Source: G963669295 sp963669295 (lineage in GTDB: Bacteria; Bacteroidota; Bacteroidia; Flavobacteriales_D; CALLUQ01). From it: 64,000 nt of DNA. The DNA lies in assembly GCA_963669295.1 (NCBI GenBank), contig OY769938.1:2542001-2606000 (forward strand), written 5' to 3'. Made by a program: the position numbers and the translations under genes. Position 1 is the stretch's first letter, and each line of letters begins with the position of its first letter. A model generated the notes under the pieces. The model ran no database searches and was not told where the DNA came from. It saw only the letters and a list, made by a program, of their open reading frames with translations. Of the stretch, positions 39,863-50,176 are shown piece after piece.

Positions 39863-40576
39863 ATGGCTAAGTTAAGCGTAAACATTAATAAAATAGCGAC
39901 TTTAAGAAATGCTCGTGGTGGTGATGTGCCCAATGTGGTGCAGGTAGCTAAAGACTGTGAGCGTTTTGGTGCAGAAGGAATTACAGTGCACCCTCGCCCG
40001 GATGAGCGGCATATTCGTTATCAGGATGTGTTGGATTTGAAAGAAGTAGTGACGACAGAATTTAATATTGAAGGTTATCCCAATGAGCGTTTTATGGAAC
40101 TGGTGATTGCTACGAAACCAACACAAGCCACTTTGGTGCCAGATCCTCCTGGGGTGCTTACCTCCAATGCTGGTTGGGATACGGTTGCCCATAAAAATTT
40201 CTTAAAAGAGGTCATTGCAGCATTGAAACGGCATGGCATACGAACATCTATTTTTATTGAAACGAATATGACCCATATCGAACATGCACCCGATACTGGT
40301 GCAGACCGCATAGAGTTGTATACAGAAGCATATGCAAAAGAATATGCTGAAAATCCTGCCGTAGCTATTGCCAATTATGTTGAAGCAGCAAAAAAGGCAA
40401 ATGAACTTGGCCTTGGAATTAATGCGGGTCATGACTTAAGCCTGGAGAATTTGCAATACTTTAACCAACATATCCCGGGGTTAATGGAGGTGTCGATAGG
40501 ACATGCTTTAATAGCTGATGCGCTTTATTATGGGCTTGAAAATACCATTCAACTATACTTAAAACAATTGCGATAG
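39863..40576 (+). CDS. pdxJ: Pyridoxine 5'-phosphate synthase
   Basis: 237 residues from the ATG at 39863. Last step of the DXP-dependent vitamin B6 pathway, joining 3-amino-2-oxopropyl phosphate and 1-deoxyxylulose phosphate. Motifs: LSVNINKIATLRNARGG at the start, GITVHPRPDERHIRYQDV (substrate phosphate), EGYPNERF, and IETNMTHIEHAPDTGADRIEL, then NELGLGINAGHDLSLENL. The barrel is complete. It is followed directly by an alpha/beta hydrolase gene (no gap), so they form one transcript. It supplies PLP, the cofactor used by the Cys/Met enzyme at 10924, but no direct link is visible. Confidence 0.95.
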   Translation: MAKLSVNINKIATLRNARGGDVPNVVQVAKDCERFGAEGITVHPRPDERHIRYQDVLDLKEVVTTEFNIEGYPNERFMELVIATKPTQATLVPDPPGVLTSNAGWDTVAHKNFLKEVIAALKRHGIRTSIFIETNMTHIEHAPDTGADRIELYTEAYAKEYAENPAVAIANYVEAAKKANELGLGINAGHDLSLENLQYFNQHIPGLMEVSIGHALIADALYYGLENTIQLYLKQLR

Positions 40577-41335
40577 ATGAAGTTGCATTACAGAAATCTC
40601 GGTGGTGGGCAGCCATTGATTATTTTACACGGTTTGTTTGGATCATCGGATAATTGGCAAACATTAGGGAAAAAAATAGCTGAGGATTACGACGTGTACC
40701 TGGTTGACCAACGGAACCATGGTCGTTCCCCCCATAGTGATGACTTTAGCTATGATTTGATGGCAGCTGATTTGTTGGAGTTGATTGAAGATCATTATAT
40801 GCGCAATGTAATTTTGGTAGGGCACTCAATGGGAGGGAAAACCGCTATTCGTTTTGCGCAAGAACATCCGGAGTACATTGATAAATTAGTGATAGTAGAC
40901 ATCGGAACCAAGCAATACCCAATGCATCACGATGTGATTTTGGATGCTCTAAACTCAGCTAATCTTGAGAAACTTGGCTCCAGAAAAGCAGTGGAGGAAC
41001 ATCTGTCAAACTATATTGATGACTTTGGAGTGAAGCAATTTTTGTTGAAAAATTTGTATTGGAACGACGATAAAGTGTTAGACTGGCGCATTAATATTCC
41101 GGTACTAAGTAAGGAAATGCCTGAAATCATTGGAGGTTTACCCGAAGATGAGGTTGACTTACCTACCCTTTTTATTCGTGGAGCAAAATCTAACTACATC
41201 CTGGAAGATGATTTTGAGGCATTGCACGACCAGTTTTCAGGGGCAAGCATAAAGACATTAAACACTGGGCATTGGGTGCATGCAGAAGCCCCTCAGCTTT
41301 TTTATGAAGCATTGATGAAGTTTGTAGAAGATTAG
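40577..41335 (+). CDS. Alpha/beta-fold hydrolase (YbfF-like esterase)
   Basis: 252 residues, starting on the base after the pdxJ stop. Motifs: LHGLFGSSDNWQTLGKKI (oxyanion HG), DQRNHGRSPHSDD, the nucleophile elbow GHSMGG with the catalytic Ser, and a C-terminal NTGHWVHAEAPQL with the catalytic His; the acid is in the FIRGAKSNYILEDDF strand region. It resembles YbfF-type esterases acting on acyl-thio- or esters. The adjacency to pdxJ is common in Bacteroidota, without a known reason. Confidence 0.88.
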   Translation: MKLHYRNLGGGQPLIILHGLFGSSDNWQTLGKKIAEDYDVYLVDQRNHGRSPHSDDFSYDLMAADLLELIEDHYMRNVILVGHSMGGKTAIRFAQEHPEYIDKLVIVDIGTKQYPMHHDVILDALNSANLEKLGSRKAVEEHLSNYIDDFGVKQFLLKNLYWNDDKVLDWRINIPVLSKEMPEIIGGLPEDEVDLPTLFIRGAKSNYILEDDFEALHDQFSGASIKTLNTGHWVHAEAPQLFYEALMKFVED

Positions 41336-41623
41336 CAAGTTGATTTTTCAAGGGTTTTGCGCTTGGGAAAAGATAGGGTGAAGCATTGTGTTTGGCTAAA
41401 ATAGCTCTTCAATTAGAGCATATCGCATTAAAAGCACTGATTGGAATTCCATTATTTGTAACCTTTCCAATTTACTACCGTATTAAAGCGATTGAAAAGC
41501 ATTGATCTGATATAGAATACATAGATGTCGTGAAGTTTTTTTTAACTCCATGCATCCTTTAAAGGAAAAAATACGTCTTGTTACTATAGAAGGCAATGAT
41601 TGCTGCTTACAAAAACTACTACT

Positions 41624-41926
41624 ATGAATTACAAAAGACTGCTAACTTTTGTTGCAATTGCTATGATTGCAATGACCTCTACAGGCCTTGCCCAAGAAGC
41701 CACAGAGAAATCTGCTAAAGAAGGAACTTTCCAATTTATTACCACTAACCCCAAGGTGAAAGAAGTATTTACTACCGAGCTTCTTAAGAAAATTGAAAAG
41801 AACCGTGATGAAAATGAGATTGTCTATCTCAAGATAGGCACTTATACTACGGCTAAGATTTTACCAGTTACTACCATCAGCAAGCCTGACTTTACTCCTC
41901 TTAAGGAGTTGTATACCGACAAATAA
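41624..41926 (+). CDS. Small exported protein upstream of the giant HYR gene
   Basis: 100 residues from the ATG at 41624 with a signal peptide (MNYKRLLTFVAIAMIAMTSTGLAQ). The mature part, about 75 residues, is charged and without Cys, with EGTFQFITTNPKVKEVFTTEL and a helical segment. No family is recognised. It ends 31 bases before the 2737-residue HYR gene and is probably its transcription partner, possibly a small accessory protein. The 288 bases before it (41336-41623) hold no gene; a small GCTCT/AGAGC hairpin lies at about 41404. Confidence 0.65.
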   Translation: MNYKRLLTFVAIAMIAMTSTGLAQEATEKSAKEGTFQFITTNPKVKEVFTTELLKKIEKNRDENEIVYLKIGTYTTAKILPVTTISKPDFTPLKELYTDK

Positions 41927-41957
41927 TATACTGCTAACTTACTTATTACGCTCAGCC

Positions 41958-44900
41958 ATGAAAAAGTATGCACTACTTTTACTGCTAACCTTTATTATTA
42001 CCTCCACTCTAAATGCACAGCCCCCCAACGATGCTTGTGCTGGAGCTTTTTCTGTAACTCCGGATGGCACTTGCTATGGGCCAGGTCTCCCCGAAACTAC
42101 TACTGCTAGTTCTGGCGATCATTGGGTCGGAACCCTGGGGTGCCAGGCAGGCAACAACAACGAAGTGTGGTTCACATTTGTGGCTACCAATACACAGTTG
42201 GATGTTACCGTAACCGGTGGAACGATGGGTGATGATATAGAATTTATTCTTGTAGAAGATTTAGCCCCCCCTTGTGGTACTTTAACATTACATGGTTCAT
42301 TGTGTGGTGCTTCTGTACTTACAGGTAGCTTTACCGGGTTGACCATTGGTTCTACGTATTATTTTACTATTTCAAGTTCTTCTTCTCCTGGTGGAGATGG
42401 AACATTTACTGTTTGTGTAGATAATGTTCCTCAACCTATTTTGCCCGGTCAAGATTGTCCAGATGCAAACATATTGTGTGATGACTCCCCTTTTAGTTTA
42501 GGAACGATTGCCAGTGGTGCAGGAAGCATTTTTGGTAACGGTTCTGAAGAGGATGTGTCGGTATTTACTTGCTTTGGAGGTGATGAGCGTCAATCACAAT
42601 GGTATACCTTTACTGCTGGTCAAACCGGAACCATTGAGTTTAATATTAACCCAACCGTTGCTTCAGATGACTACGACTGGGCCTTGTTTGACATCACCTC
42701 AAGTGGATGCGCATTATCTTCTGGATCGGCAACAGTGGTGGCATGTAACTGGAGTGGTTGTGCGGGCGCTACAGGACTAAGTTCATCGCCAGCTACCGAG
42801 CCAGGAGTGTCTTCTTGTGGAGGGCCAGCAGGTCCTTGTGGTGGTGGTAGCTATCAACGTGCGTTTTGTAACGAAACAGGTGGAGTGATGACACCGCCAA
42901 CTATAACAGCTGGGCAAACATATGCGTTATTAATTGATAACTTCTCGATTACCAATAATGGTTTCTCCTTTACATGGGGAGGGGTAACCAGTGGAATGAC
43001 GGGTGTAATTGGGCCTCTGGCAGACTTTACTGCTGCTATGTCTGGTTGTGACCTCACATTAACCAATAATCACCCCGTAGGTAATTTCACCTTTGAATGG
43101 AACTATGGAGACGGTTCACCCATTTTTACAGGAATTAACCCTCCATTGCATACTTATTCGCCAGGAACATATACGGTTTCTTTAACAGTAACAGATCCTT
43201 TAGGCTGTACTGCCTCGTACTCAGAAGTAGTAAGTTGTACAGCACCATGTTTAACGCCTGCTACCGTAAATGCAGGTGGTAATGCTACCATCTGCCCTGG
43301 TGATGATTACACCTTAAGTGGTTCTTTTGGTGGTGGAGCATCTTCCATTACCTGGTCAACCAGTGGTGATGGAGGGTTTGATAATGCAAGCCTTCCAGGA
43401 GCTACATATACGCCTGGAGCTGGCGATATAGGTGCCGGCACTGTAACCCTTACTATTACTACAGATGACCCGGATGGAGCGGGACCTTGTACTGCTGCTA
43501 TTGATAATATGGTATTAACCATTCAAGATAACACTAATCCAACCATTACATGCCCAGGCAATCAAACGGGTAATGTAGATGCTAGCTGTAACTTTAGTTT
43601 GCCGAATTATACCGGATTGGCTACGGCTACAGATAACTGTACAGCATCGCCAACCATTACTCAAAGTCCTGTAGCAGGCACGAATGTGGGGGTAGGCACT
43701 ACTACCATTACCTTAACAGCTGACGATGGTAATGGCAATACTGCTAGTTGTACGTTCGATGTGGTGGTAAGCGATGTGACTAACCCAACGATCAGCTGCC
43801 CAGGCAATCAAACGGGCAATGTAGATGCTACTTGTAATTTTAGTTTACCAGATTACACAGGTTTAGCCACAGCGAATGATAATTGCCCAGGTGAAACGGT
43901 AAGCCAGGCACCAGCAGCAGGAACAATTGTAGGAGTAGGTACCACCAATGTGGTGCTGACCGTTACTGATGCATCGGGCAATACTGCTACTTGTAACTTT
44001 GATGTAGTAGTAAGTGATGCTACGAATCCAACAATCAGTTGTCCAGGTAACCAAACGGGCAATGTGGATGCTACTTGTAACTTTAGTATTCCTGATTACA
44101 CAGGTTTAGCCACAGCGAATGATAATTGCCCAGGCGAAACGGTAAGCCAGGCACCAGCTGCTGGAACGATTGTAGGAGTAGGTACCACCAATGTGGTGTT
44201 GACTGTTACCGATGCAGCCGGTAATACCGCTACCTGTAACTTTGATGTGGTAGTAAGTGATGCTACGAACCCAACGATCAGTTGCCCGGGTAACCAAACG
44301 GGCAATGTAGATGCATCGTGTAACTTTAGTTTACCAGATTACACTGTATTGGCAACAGCGAACGATAACTGCCCGGGAGTAACGGTGTCTCAAGCACCTG
44401 CAGCGGGTACCAACGTTGGTGTGGGTACCACCAATGTGGTGTTAACTGTTACTGATGCAGCGGGCAATACTGCTACTTGTAACTTTGATGTAGTAGTAAG
44501 TGATGCTACGAACCCAACAATCAGTTGCCCAGGCAATCAAACGGGCAATGTAGATGCTACTTGTAATTTTAGTTTACCAGATTACACAGGTTTAGCCACA
44601 GCGAATGATAATTGCCCAGGCGAAACGGTAAGCCAGGCACCAGCAGCAGGAACGATTGTAGGAGTAGGTACCACCAATGTGGTGTTGACTGTTACTGATG
44701 CAGCGGGCAATACTGCTACTTGTAACTTTGATGTAGTAGTAAGCGATGCTACGAACCCAACAATCAGTTGCCCAGGCAACCAAACGGGCAATGTAGATGC
44801 TACTTGTAATTTTAGTATTCCTGATTACACAGGTTTAGCCACAGCGAATGATAATTGCCCAGGCGAAACGGTAAGCCAGGCACCAGCTGCTGGAACAATT

Positions 44901-47900
44901 GTAGGAGCAGGTACCACCAATGTGGTGTTGACCGTTACCGATGCATCGGGTAATACTGCTACCTGTAACTTTGATGTAGTGGTAAGCGATGCTACGAACC
45001 CAACAATCAGTTGCCCAGGCAACCAAACGGGCAATGTAGATGCTACTTGTAACTTTAGTATTCCTGATTACACAGGTTTAGCCACAGCGAATGATAATTG
45101 CCCAGGCGAAACGGTAAGCCAGGCACCAGCTGCTGGAACGATTGTAGGAGTAGGTACCACCAATGTGGTGTTGACTGTTACTGATGCAGCGGGCAATACT
45201 GCTACTTGTAACTTTGATGTAGTAGTAAGCGATGCTACGAACCCAACAATCAGTTGCCCAGGCAACCAAACGGGCAATGTAGATGCTACTTGTAACTTTA
45301 GTATTCCTGATTACACAGGTTTAGCCACAGCGAATGATAATTGCCCAGGCGAAACGGTAAGCCAGGCACCAGCAGCAGGAACAATTGTAGGAGTAGGTAC
45401 CACCAATGTGGTGTTGACTGTTACCGATGCAGCGGGTAATACTGCTACCTGTAACTTTGATGTAGTGGTAAGCGATGCTACGAACCCAACAATCAGTTGC
45501 CCAGGTAACCAAACGGGCAATGTAGATGCTACTTGTAACTTTAGTATTCCTGATTACACAGGTTTAGCCACAGCGAATGATAATTGCCCAGGCGAAACGG
45601 TAAGCCAGGCACCAGCTGCTGGAACGATTGTAGGAGTAGGCACCACCAATGTGGTGTTGACTGTTACCGATGCATCGGGTAATACTGCTACCTGTAACTT
45701 TGATGTAGTGGTAAGCGATGCTACGAACCCAACAATCAGTTGCCCAGGTAACCAAACGGGCAATGTAGATGCAACGTGTAACTTTAGTTTACCAGATTAC
45801 ACAGGTTTAGCCACAGCGAATGATAATTGCCCAGGCGAAACAGTAAGTCAGGCACCAGCTGCCGGAACGATTGTAGGAGTAGGTACCACCAATGTGGTGC
45901 TGACCGTTACTGATGCATCAGGCAATACTGCTACTTGTAACTTTGATGTAGTAGTAAGTGATGCTACGAACCCAACAATCAGTTGTCCAGGCAACCAAAC
46001 GGGCAATGTAGATGCTACTTGTAACTTTAGTATTCCTGATTATACAGGTTTAGCTACAGCTAACGATAATTGTCCGGGAGTAACGGTGTCTCAAGCACCC
46101 GTAGCGGGTACCAATGTTGGAGTCGGTACTACCAATATTGTGCTAACAGCCACTGATGCTGCTGGCAATACCGCTATCTGTAACTTTGATGTGGTAGTGA
46201 CTGACGTAACTCCCCCCACCATTACCTGCCCTGGCAATCAAACAGAAACAGCGAATGCGTTGTGTGAGTTTGTATTGCCTGATTATACAGGGTTAGCAAC
46301 TACAGGCGATAATTGTGGAGTGGCTTCGGTAACACAGTCGCCAGCAGTAGGGGCAACAATCGTAGGAACCACCACCATTACTTTAACAGTAACCGATATC
46401 AATGGCTTAACGGCTACCTGTACATTTGACGTGATATTGGATGACACCACGCCACCAACGATTACCTGTCCTGGTAATACCACCGAGAACGTAGATGCCA
46501 ACTGTAACTTTACACTGCCTGATTATACAGGAGGAGCAACAGCTGCAGATAATTGTGGTGTGCCAACGGTTACACAATCACCAACTGTTGGAACGATCAT
46601 ATCAGGTTCAGGCACGGTACAAACGGTAACGTTAACGGCTACAGATGCCAATGGGAATATCGCCAGTTGTACATTTGATGTGACTTTACAGGATGCCACC
46701 CCACCAACGGTAACCTGTCCTGGTAATACTACCGAGAATGTAGATGCATCGTGTAACTTCACCATTCCGGATTATACAGGCATGGCCACGATTGCAGACA
46801 ACTGTGATGTTAACCCAACAGTTACCCAGGCTCCAGCGGCAGGTACTGTAATATCGGGCCATGGCACGGTACAAACGATTACGATTACTGCTGTTGATGC
46901 AGATGGTAACAGTGCCAATTGTACATTTGATGTTACGTTGCAAGATGCAACTCCACCTACCATTACCTGTCCTGGCAATCAAACAGAAACAGCGAATGCG
47001 TTGTGTGAGTTTGTATTGCCTGATTATACAGGGTTAGCAACTACAGGCGATAATTGTGGAGTGGCTTCGGTAACACAGTCGCCAGCAGTAGGGGCAACAA
47101 TCGTAGGAACCACCACCATTACCTTAACAGTAACCGATATCAATGGCTTAACGGCTACCTGTACATTTGATGTGGTATTGGATGACACCACGCCACCAAC
47201 GATTACCTGTCCTGGTAATACCACCGAGAACGTAGATGCCAACTGTAACTTTACACTGCCTGATTATACAGGAGGAGCAACAGCTGCAGATAATTGTGGT
47301 GTGCCAACGGTTACACAATCACCAACTGTTGGAACGATCATATCAGGTTCAGGCACGGTACAAACGGTAACGTTAACGGCTACAGATGCCAATGGGAATA
47401 CTGCCAGTTGTACATTTGATGTAACTTTACAGGATGTCACCCCACCAACGGTAACCTGTCCTGGTAATACTACCGAGAATGTAGATGCATCGTGTAACTT
47501 CACCATTCCGGATTATACAGGCATGGCCACGATTGCAGACAACTGTGATGTTAACCCAACAGTTACCCAAACCCCAGCGGCAGGTACTGTAATATCGGGC
47601 CATGGCACGGTACAAACGATTACGATTACTGCTGTTGATGCAGATGGTAACAGTGCCAATTGTACATTTGATGTTACGTTGCAAGATGCAACTCCACCTA
47701 CCATTACCTGTCCTGGCAATCAAACAGAGACCCCCAATGCGTTGTGTGAGTTTGTATTGCCTGATTATACAGGGTTAGCAACTACAGGCGATAATTGTGG
47801 AGTGGCTTCAGTAACACAGTCGCCAGCGGTAGGGGCAACAATCGTAGGAACCACCACCATTACCTTAACAGTAACCGATATCAATGGCTTAACGGCTACC

Positions 47901-50171
47901 TGTACATTTGATGTGGTATTGGATGACACCACGCCACCAACGATTACCTGTCCTGGTAATACCACCGAGAACGTAGATGCCAACTGTAACTTTACACTGC
48001 CTGATTATACAGGAGGAGCAACAGCTGCAGATAATTGTGGTGTGCCAACGGTTACACAATCACCAACTGTTGGAACGATCATATCAGGTTCAGGCACGGT
48101 ACAAACGGTAACGTTAACGGCTACAGATGCCAATGGGAATACTGCCAGTTGTACATTTGATGTAACTTTACAGGATGTCACCCCACCAACGGTAACCTGT
48201 CCTGGTAATACTACCGAGAATGTAGATGCATCGTGTAACTTCACCATTCCGGATTATACAGGCATGGCCACGATTGCAGACAACTGTGATGTTAACCCAA
48301 CAGTTACCCAAACCCCAGCGGCAGGTACTGTAATATCGGGCCATGGCACGGTACAAACGATTACGATTACTGCTGTTGATGCAGATGGTAACAGTGCCAA
48401 TTGTACATTTGATGTTACGTTGCAAGATGCAACTCCACCTACCATTACCTGTCCTGGCAATCAAACAGAGACCCCCAATGCGTTGTGTGAGTTTGTATTG
48501 CCTGATTATACAGGGTTAGCAACTACAGGCGATAATTGTGGAGTGGCTTCGGTAACACAGTCGCCAGCAGTAGGGGCAACAATTGTAGGAACCACCACCA
48601 TTACCTTAACGGTAACCGATATCAATGGCTTAACGGCTACCTGTACATTTGATGTGGTATTGGATGACACCACGCCACCAACGATTACCTGTCCTGGTAA
48701 TACTACCGAGAACGTAGATGCCAACTGTAACTTTGCATTGCCTGATTATACCGGAGGAGCAACAGCTGCAGATAATTGTGGTGTGCCAACGGTTACACAA
48801 TCACCAACTGTTGGAACGATCATATCAGGTTCAGGCACGGTACAAACGGTAACGTTAACGGCTACAGATGCCAATGGGAATACTGCCAGTTGTACATTTG
48901 ATGTAACTTTACAGGATGTCACCCCACCAACGGTAACCTGTCCAGGAACACAAACGGAGAATGCTGATGCCAATTGCGAGTTTACACTTCCCGATTACAT
49001 TGGTATGGCCACCATTGCTGATAACTGTGATGTTAACCCAACAGTGACACAAACACCGGCAGCAGGAACTGTAATTACAGCGGGAATAACAACGATTACC
49101 ATTACTGCCACTGATGCTGATGGCAATACCGCTTCATGTACTTTCGATGTAGATGTGATTGATACGACACCTCCAGTAGTGAATTGTCCGGGCAATCAGA
49201 CGGAGACGCCTGATGCCAATTGCGAGTTTACATTGGTTGACTACACAGGTTTAGTTACGATTACGGATAATTGTGATCCAAACCCAGGCCTGACGCAGTC
49301 GCCAGCAGTTGGAACGGTGATAACGGGTAACACCACTATTACAATGACCGGAACAGATGCTGCGGGCAACACAGCTACTTGTACCTTCGATGTAGTATTA
49401 GATGATACTACACCGCCAGCAATTAGTTGTCCGGCAGACATTACTACTTGCGACCCTGTAGTGGTATATACAGTGCCAGTGGGCACAGACAATTGTGCAG
49501 GGGTAGTTACCACGCAAACAGATGGCTCAGGGCTAACAAGTGGTTCAACATTCCCAATAGGTACTACTACCATTGAGTATACAGCTACAGATGGTGCTGG
49601 AAATGCAACTGTTTGTTCATTTACTGTTACCGTTAACCCAACACCAACCATCGCTGATGCAGGTTTAGACCAAACAGTATGTGATACCGCTATGTTGACA
49701 ATGGCAGCCAATGCTCCGGGTATTGGAGAAACCGGAACGTGGACCATTGTTTCGGGTATTGGTGCTGTTACTGATCCTAATGACCCTGCCACAACGGTAA
49801 CAGGATTGGCAGCAGGTAATTTAACACTGGAGTGGACCATTTCTAATGGACTGTGTAACCCATCCATAGACGAGGTAGACATTTTAGTAGAGTCTTGTAC
49901 AGATTTCACAATTACTATTCCAACAGGATTCACTCCTGATGGTGATGGAGTAAATGATACCTGGACGATTGAAAATATTCACTTATTCCCTGATAATGTT
50001 GTGGACATATATAACCGTTGGGGAGAGCGCATTTTCCATTCTGAGGGATACATTGACGCCTGGGATGGCACCTATAATGGGGAGCCATTACCGATGGGGT
50101 CGTATTCATTCGTTGTTAACTTAAATGATGGCTCTGAAGCATTAATAGGAGCAGTGACCATAATAAGATAG
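41958..50171 (+). CDS. Giant HYR-repeat surface protein with type B (CHU_C) T9SS sorting domain
   Basis: 2737 residues with a signal peptide. Order: two lectin/pre-peptidase-type beta domains at about 21-345 (PPNDACAGAF start), a PKD domain (about 350-430), a short linker, 25 HYR-type modules (about 527-2563), a beta domain and a CHU_C domain (about 2645-2737) with FTPDGDGVNDTW, VDIYNRWGERIF and AWDGTYNGE. Each HYR module has a CPG start, an NC pair and C-F near the end, so four Cys per module. Modules 2-11 have an exact 243-base period and modules 12-22 follow a 741-base super-repeat of three modules (80, 83, 84 residues). It is secreted by T9SS and acts as an adhesin or filament. The next gene is PorP/SprF, as in SprB loci. 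Confidence 0.92.
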   Translation: MKKYALLLLLTFIITSTLNAQPPNDACAGAFSVTPDGTCYGPGLPETTTASSGDHWVGTLGCQAGNNNEVWFTFVATNTQLDVTVTGGTMGDDIEFILVEDLAPPCGTLTLHGSLCGASVLTGSFTGLTIGSTYYFTISSSSSPGGDGTFTVCVDNVPQPILPGQDCPDANILCDDSPFSLGTIASGAGSIFGNGSEEDVSVFTCFGGDERQSQWYTFTAGQTGTIEFNINPTVASDDYDWALFDITSSGCALSSGSATVVACNWSGCAGATGLSSSPATEPGVSSCGGPAGPCGGGSYQRAFCNETGGVMTPPTITAGQTYALLIDNFSITNNGFSFTWGGVTSGMTGVIGPLADFTAAMSGCDLTLTNNHPVGNFTFEWNYGDGSPIFTGINPPLHTYSPGTYTVSLTVTDPLGCTASYSEVVSCTAPCLTPATVNAGGNATICPGDDYTLSGSFGGGASSITWSTSGDGGFDNASLPGATYTPGAGDIGAGTVTLTITTDDPDGAGPCTAAIDNMVLTIQDNTNPTITCPGNQTGNVDASCNFSLPNYTGLATATDNCTASPTITQSPVAGTNVGVGTTTITLTADDGNGNTASCTFDVVVSDVTNPTISCPGNQTGNVDATCNFSLPDYTGLATANDNCPGETVSQAPAAGTIVGVGTTNVVLTVTDASGNTATCNFDVVVSDATNPTISCPGNQTGNVDATCNFSIPDYTGLATANDNCPGETVSQAPAAGTIVGVGTTNVVLTVTDAAGNTATCNFDVVVSDATNPTISCPGNQTGNVDASCNFSLPDYTVLATANDNCPGVTVSQAPAAGTNVGVGTTNVVLTVTDAAGNTATCNFDVVVSDATNPTISCPGNQTGNVDATCNFSLPDYTGLATANDNCPGETVSQAPAAGTIVGVGTTNVVLTVTDAAGNTATCNFDVVVSDATNPTISCPGNQTGNVDATCNFSIPDYTGLATANDNCPGETVSQAPAAGTIVGAGTTNVVLTVTDASGNTATCNFDVVVSDATNPTISCPGNQTGNVDATCNFSIPDYTGLATANDNCPGETVSQAPAAGTIVGVGTTNVVLTVTDAAGNTATCNFDVVVSDATNPTISCPGNQTGNVDATCNFSIPDYTGLATANDNCPGETVSQAPAAGTIVGVGTTNVVLTVTDAAGNTATCNFDVVVSDATNPTISCPGNQTGNVDATCNFSIPDYTGLATANDNCPGETVSQAPAAGTIVGVGTTNVVLTVTDASGNTATCNFDVVVSDATNPTISCPGNQTGNVDATCNFSLPDYTGLATANDNCPGETVSQAPAAGTIVGVGTTNVVLTVTDASGNTATCNFDVVVSDATNPTISCPGNQTGNVDATCNFSIPDYTGLATANDNCPGVTVSQAPVAGTNVGVGTTNIVLTATDAAGNTAICNFDVVVTDVTPPTITCPGNQTETANALCEFVLPDYTGLATTGDNCGVASVTQSPAVGATIVGTTTITLTVTDINGLTATCTFDVILDDTTPPTITCPGNTTENVDANCNFTLPDYTGGATAADNCGVPTVTQSPTVGTIISGSGTVQTVTLTATDANGNIASCTFDVTLQDATPPTVTCPGNTTENVDASCNFTIPDYTGMATIADNCDVNPTVTQAPAAGTVISGHGTVQTITITAVDADGNSANCTFDVTLQDATPPTITCPGNQTETANALCEFVLPDYTGLATTGDNCGVASVTQSPAVGATIVGTTTITLTVTDINGLTATCTFDVVLDDTTPPTITCPGNTTENVDANCNFTLPDYTGGATAADNCGVPTVTQSPTVGTIISGSGTVQTVTLTATDANGNTASCTFDVTLQDVTPPTVTCPGNTTENVDASCNFTIPDYTGMATIADNCDVNPTVTQTPAAGTVISGHGTVQTITITAVDADGNSANCTFDVTLQDATPPTITCPGNQTETPNALCEFVLPDYTGLATTGDNCGVASVTQSPAVGATIVGTTTITLTVTDINGLTATCTFDVVLDDTTPPTITCPGNTTENVDANCNFTLPDYTGGATAADNCGVPTVTQSPTVGTIISGSGTVQTVTLTATDANGNTASCTFDVTLQDVTPPTVTCPGNTTENVDASCNFTIPDYTGMATIADNCDVNPTVTQTPAAGTVISGHGTVQTITITAVDADGNSANCTFDVTLQDATPPTITCPGNQTETPNALCEFVLPDYTGLATTGDNCGVASVTQSPAVGATIVGTTTITLTVTDINGLTATCTFDVVLDDTTPPTITCPGNTTENVDANCNFALPDYTGGATAADNCGVPTVTQSPTVGTIISGSGTVQTVTLTATDANGNTASCTFDVTLQDVTPPTVTCPGTQTENADANCEFTLPDYIGMATIADNCDVNPTVTQTPAAGTVITAGITTITITATDADGNTASCTFDVDVIDTTPPVVNCPGNQTETPDANCEFTLVDYTGLVTITDNCDPNPGLTQSPAVGTVITGNTTITMTGTDAAGNTATCTFDVVLDDTTPPAISCPADITTCDPVVVYTVPVGTDNCAGVVTTQTDGSGLTSGSTFPIGTTTIEYTATDGAGNATVCSFTVTVNPTPTIADAGLDQTVCDTAMLTMAANAPGIGETGTWTIVSGIGAVTDPNDPATTVTGLAAGNLTLEWTISNGLCNPSIDEVDILVESCTDFTITIPTGFTPDGDGVNDTWTIENIHLFPDNVVDIYNRWGERIFHSEGYIDAWDGTYNGEPLPMGSYSFVVNLNDGSEALIGAVTIIR
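43782..46211 (+). repeat. Tandem array A: ten 243-bp HYR units
   Basis: Ten units of exactly 243 bases (81 codons) each run from 43782 to 46211. Units differ by few bases (for example DASGNT/DAAGNT, L/IPDYTG, NVDATC/NVDASC choices). They are flanked by a divergent first module (43536-43781) and an array of different modules after 46211. Confidence 0.92.
46212..48923 (+). repeat. Tandem array B: 741-bp super-repeats of three HYR modules
   Basis: Three complete super-repeats start at 46212, 46953 and 47694 (741 bases each), with a fourth starting at 48435 that holds only its first two modules (to 48923) before diverging. Copies are nearly identical. The third module of the fourth copy is replaced by a more distant version (48924-49169). 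Confidence 0.92.
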
Positions 50172-50176
50172 AAACC

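Noticed and set aside
43782..48923. Regular repeats considered as CRISPR-like array
   Set aside because: The units are 243 and 741 bases long, contiguous and in frame in one protein-coding gene; there are no spacers.
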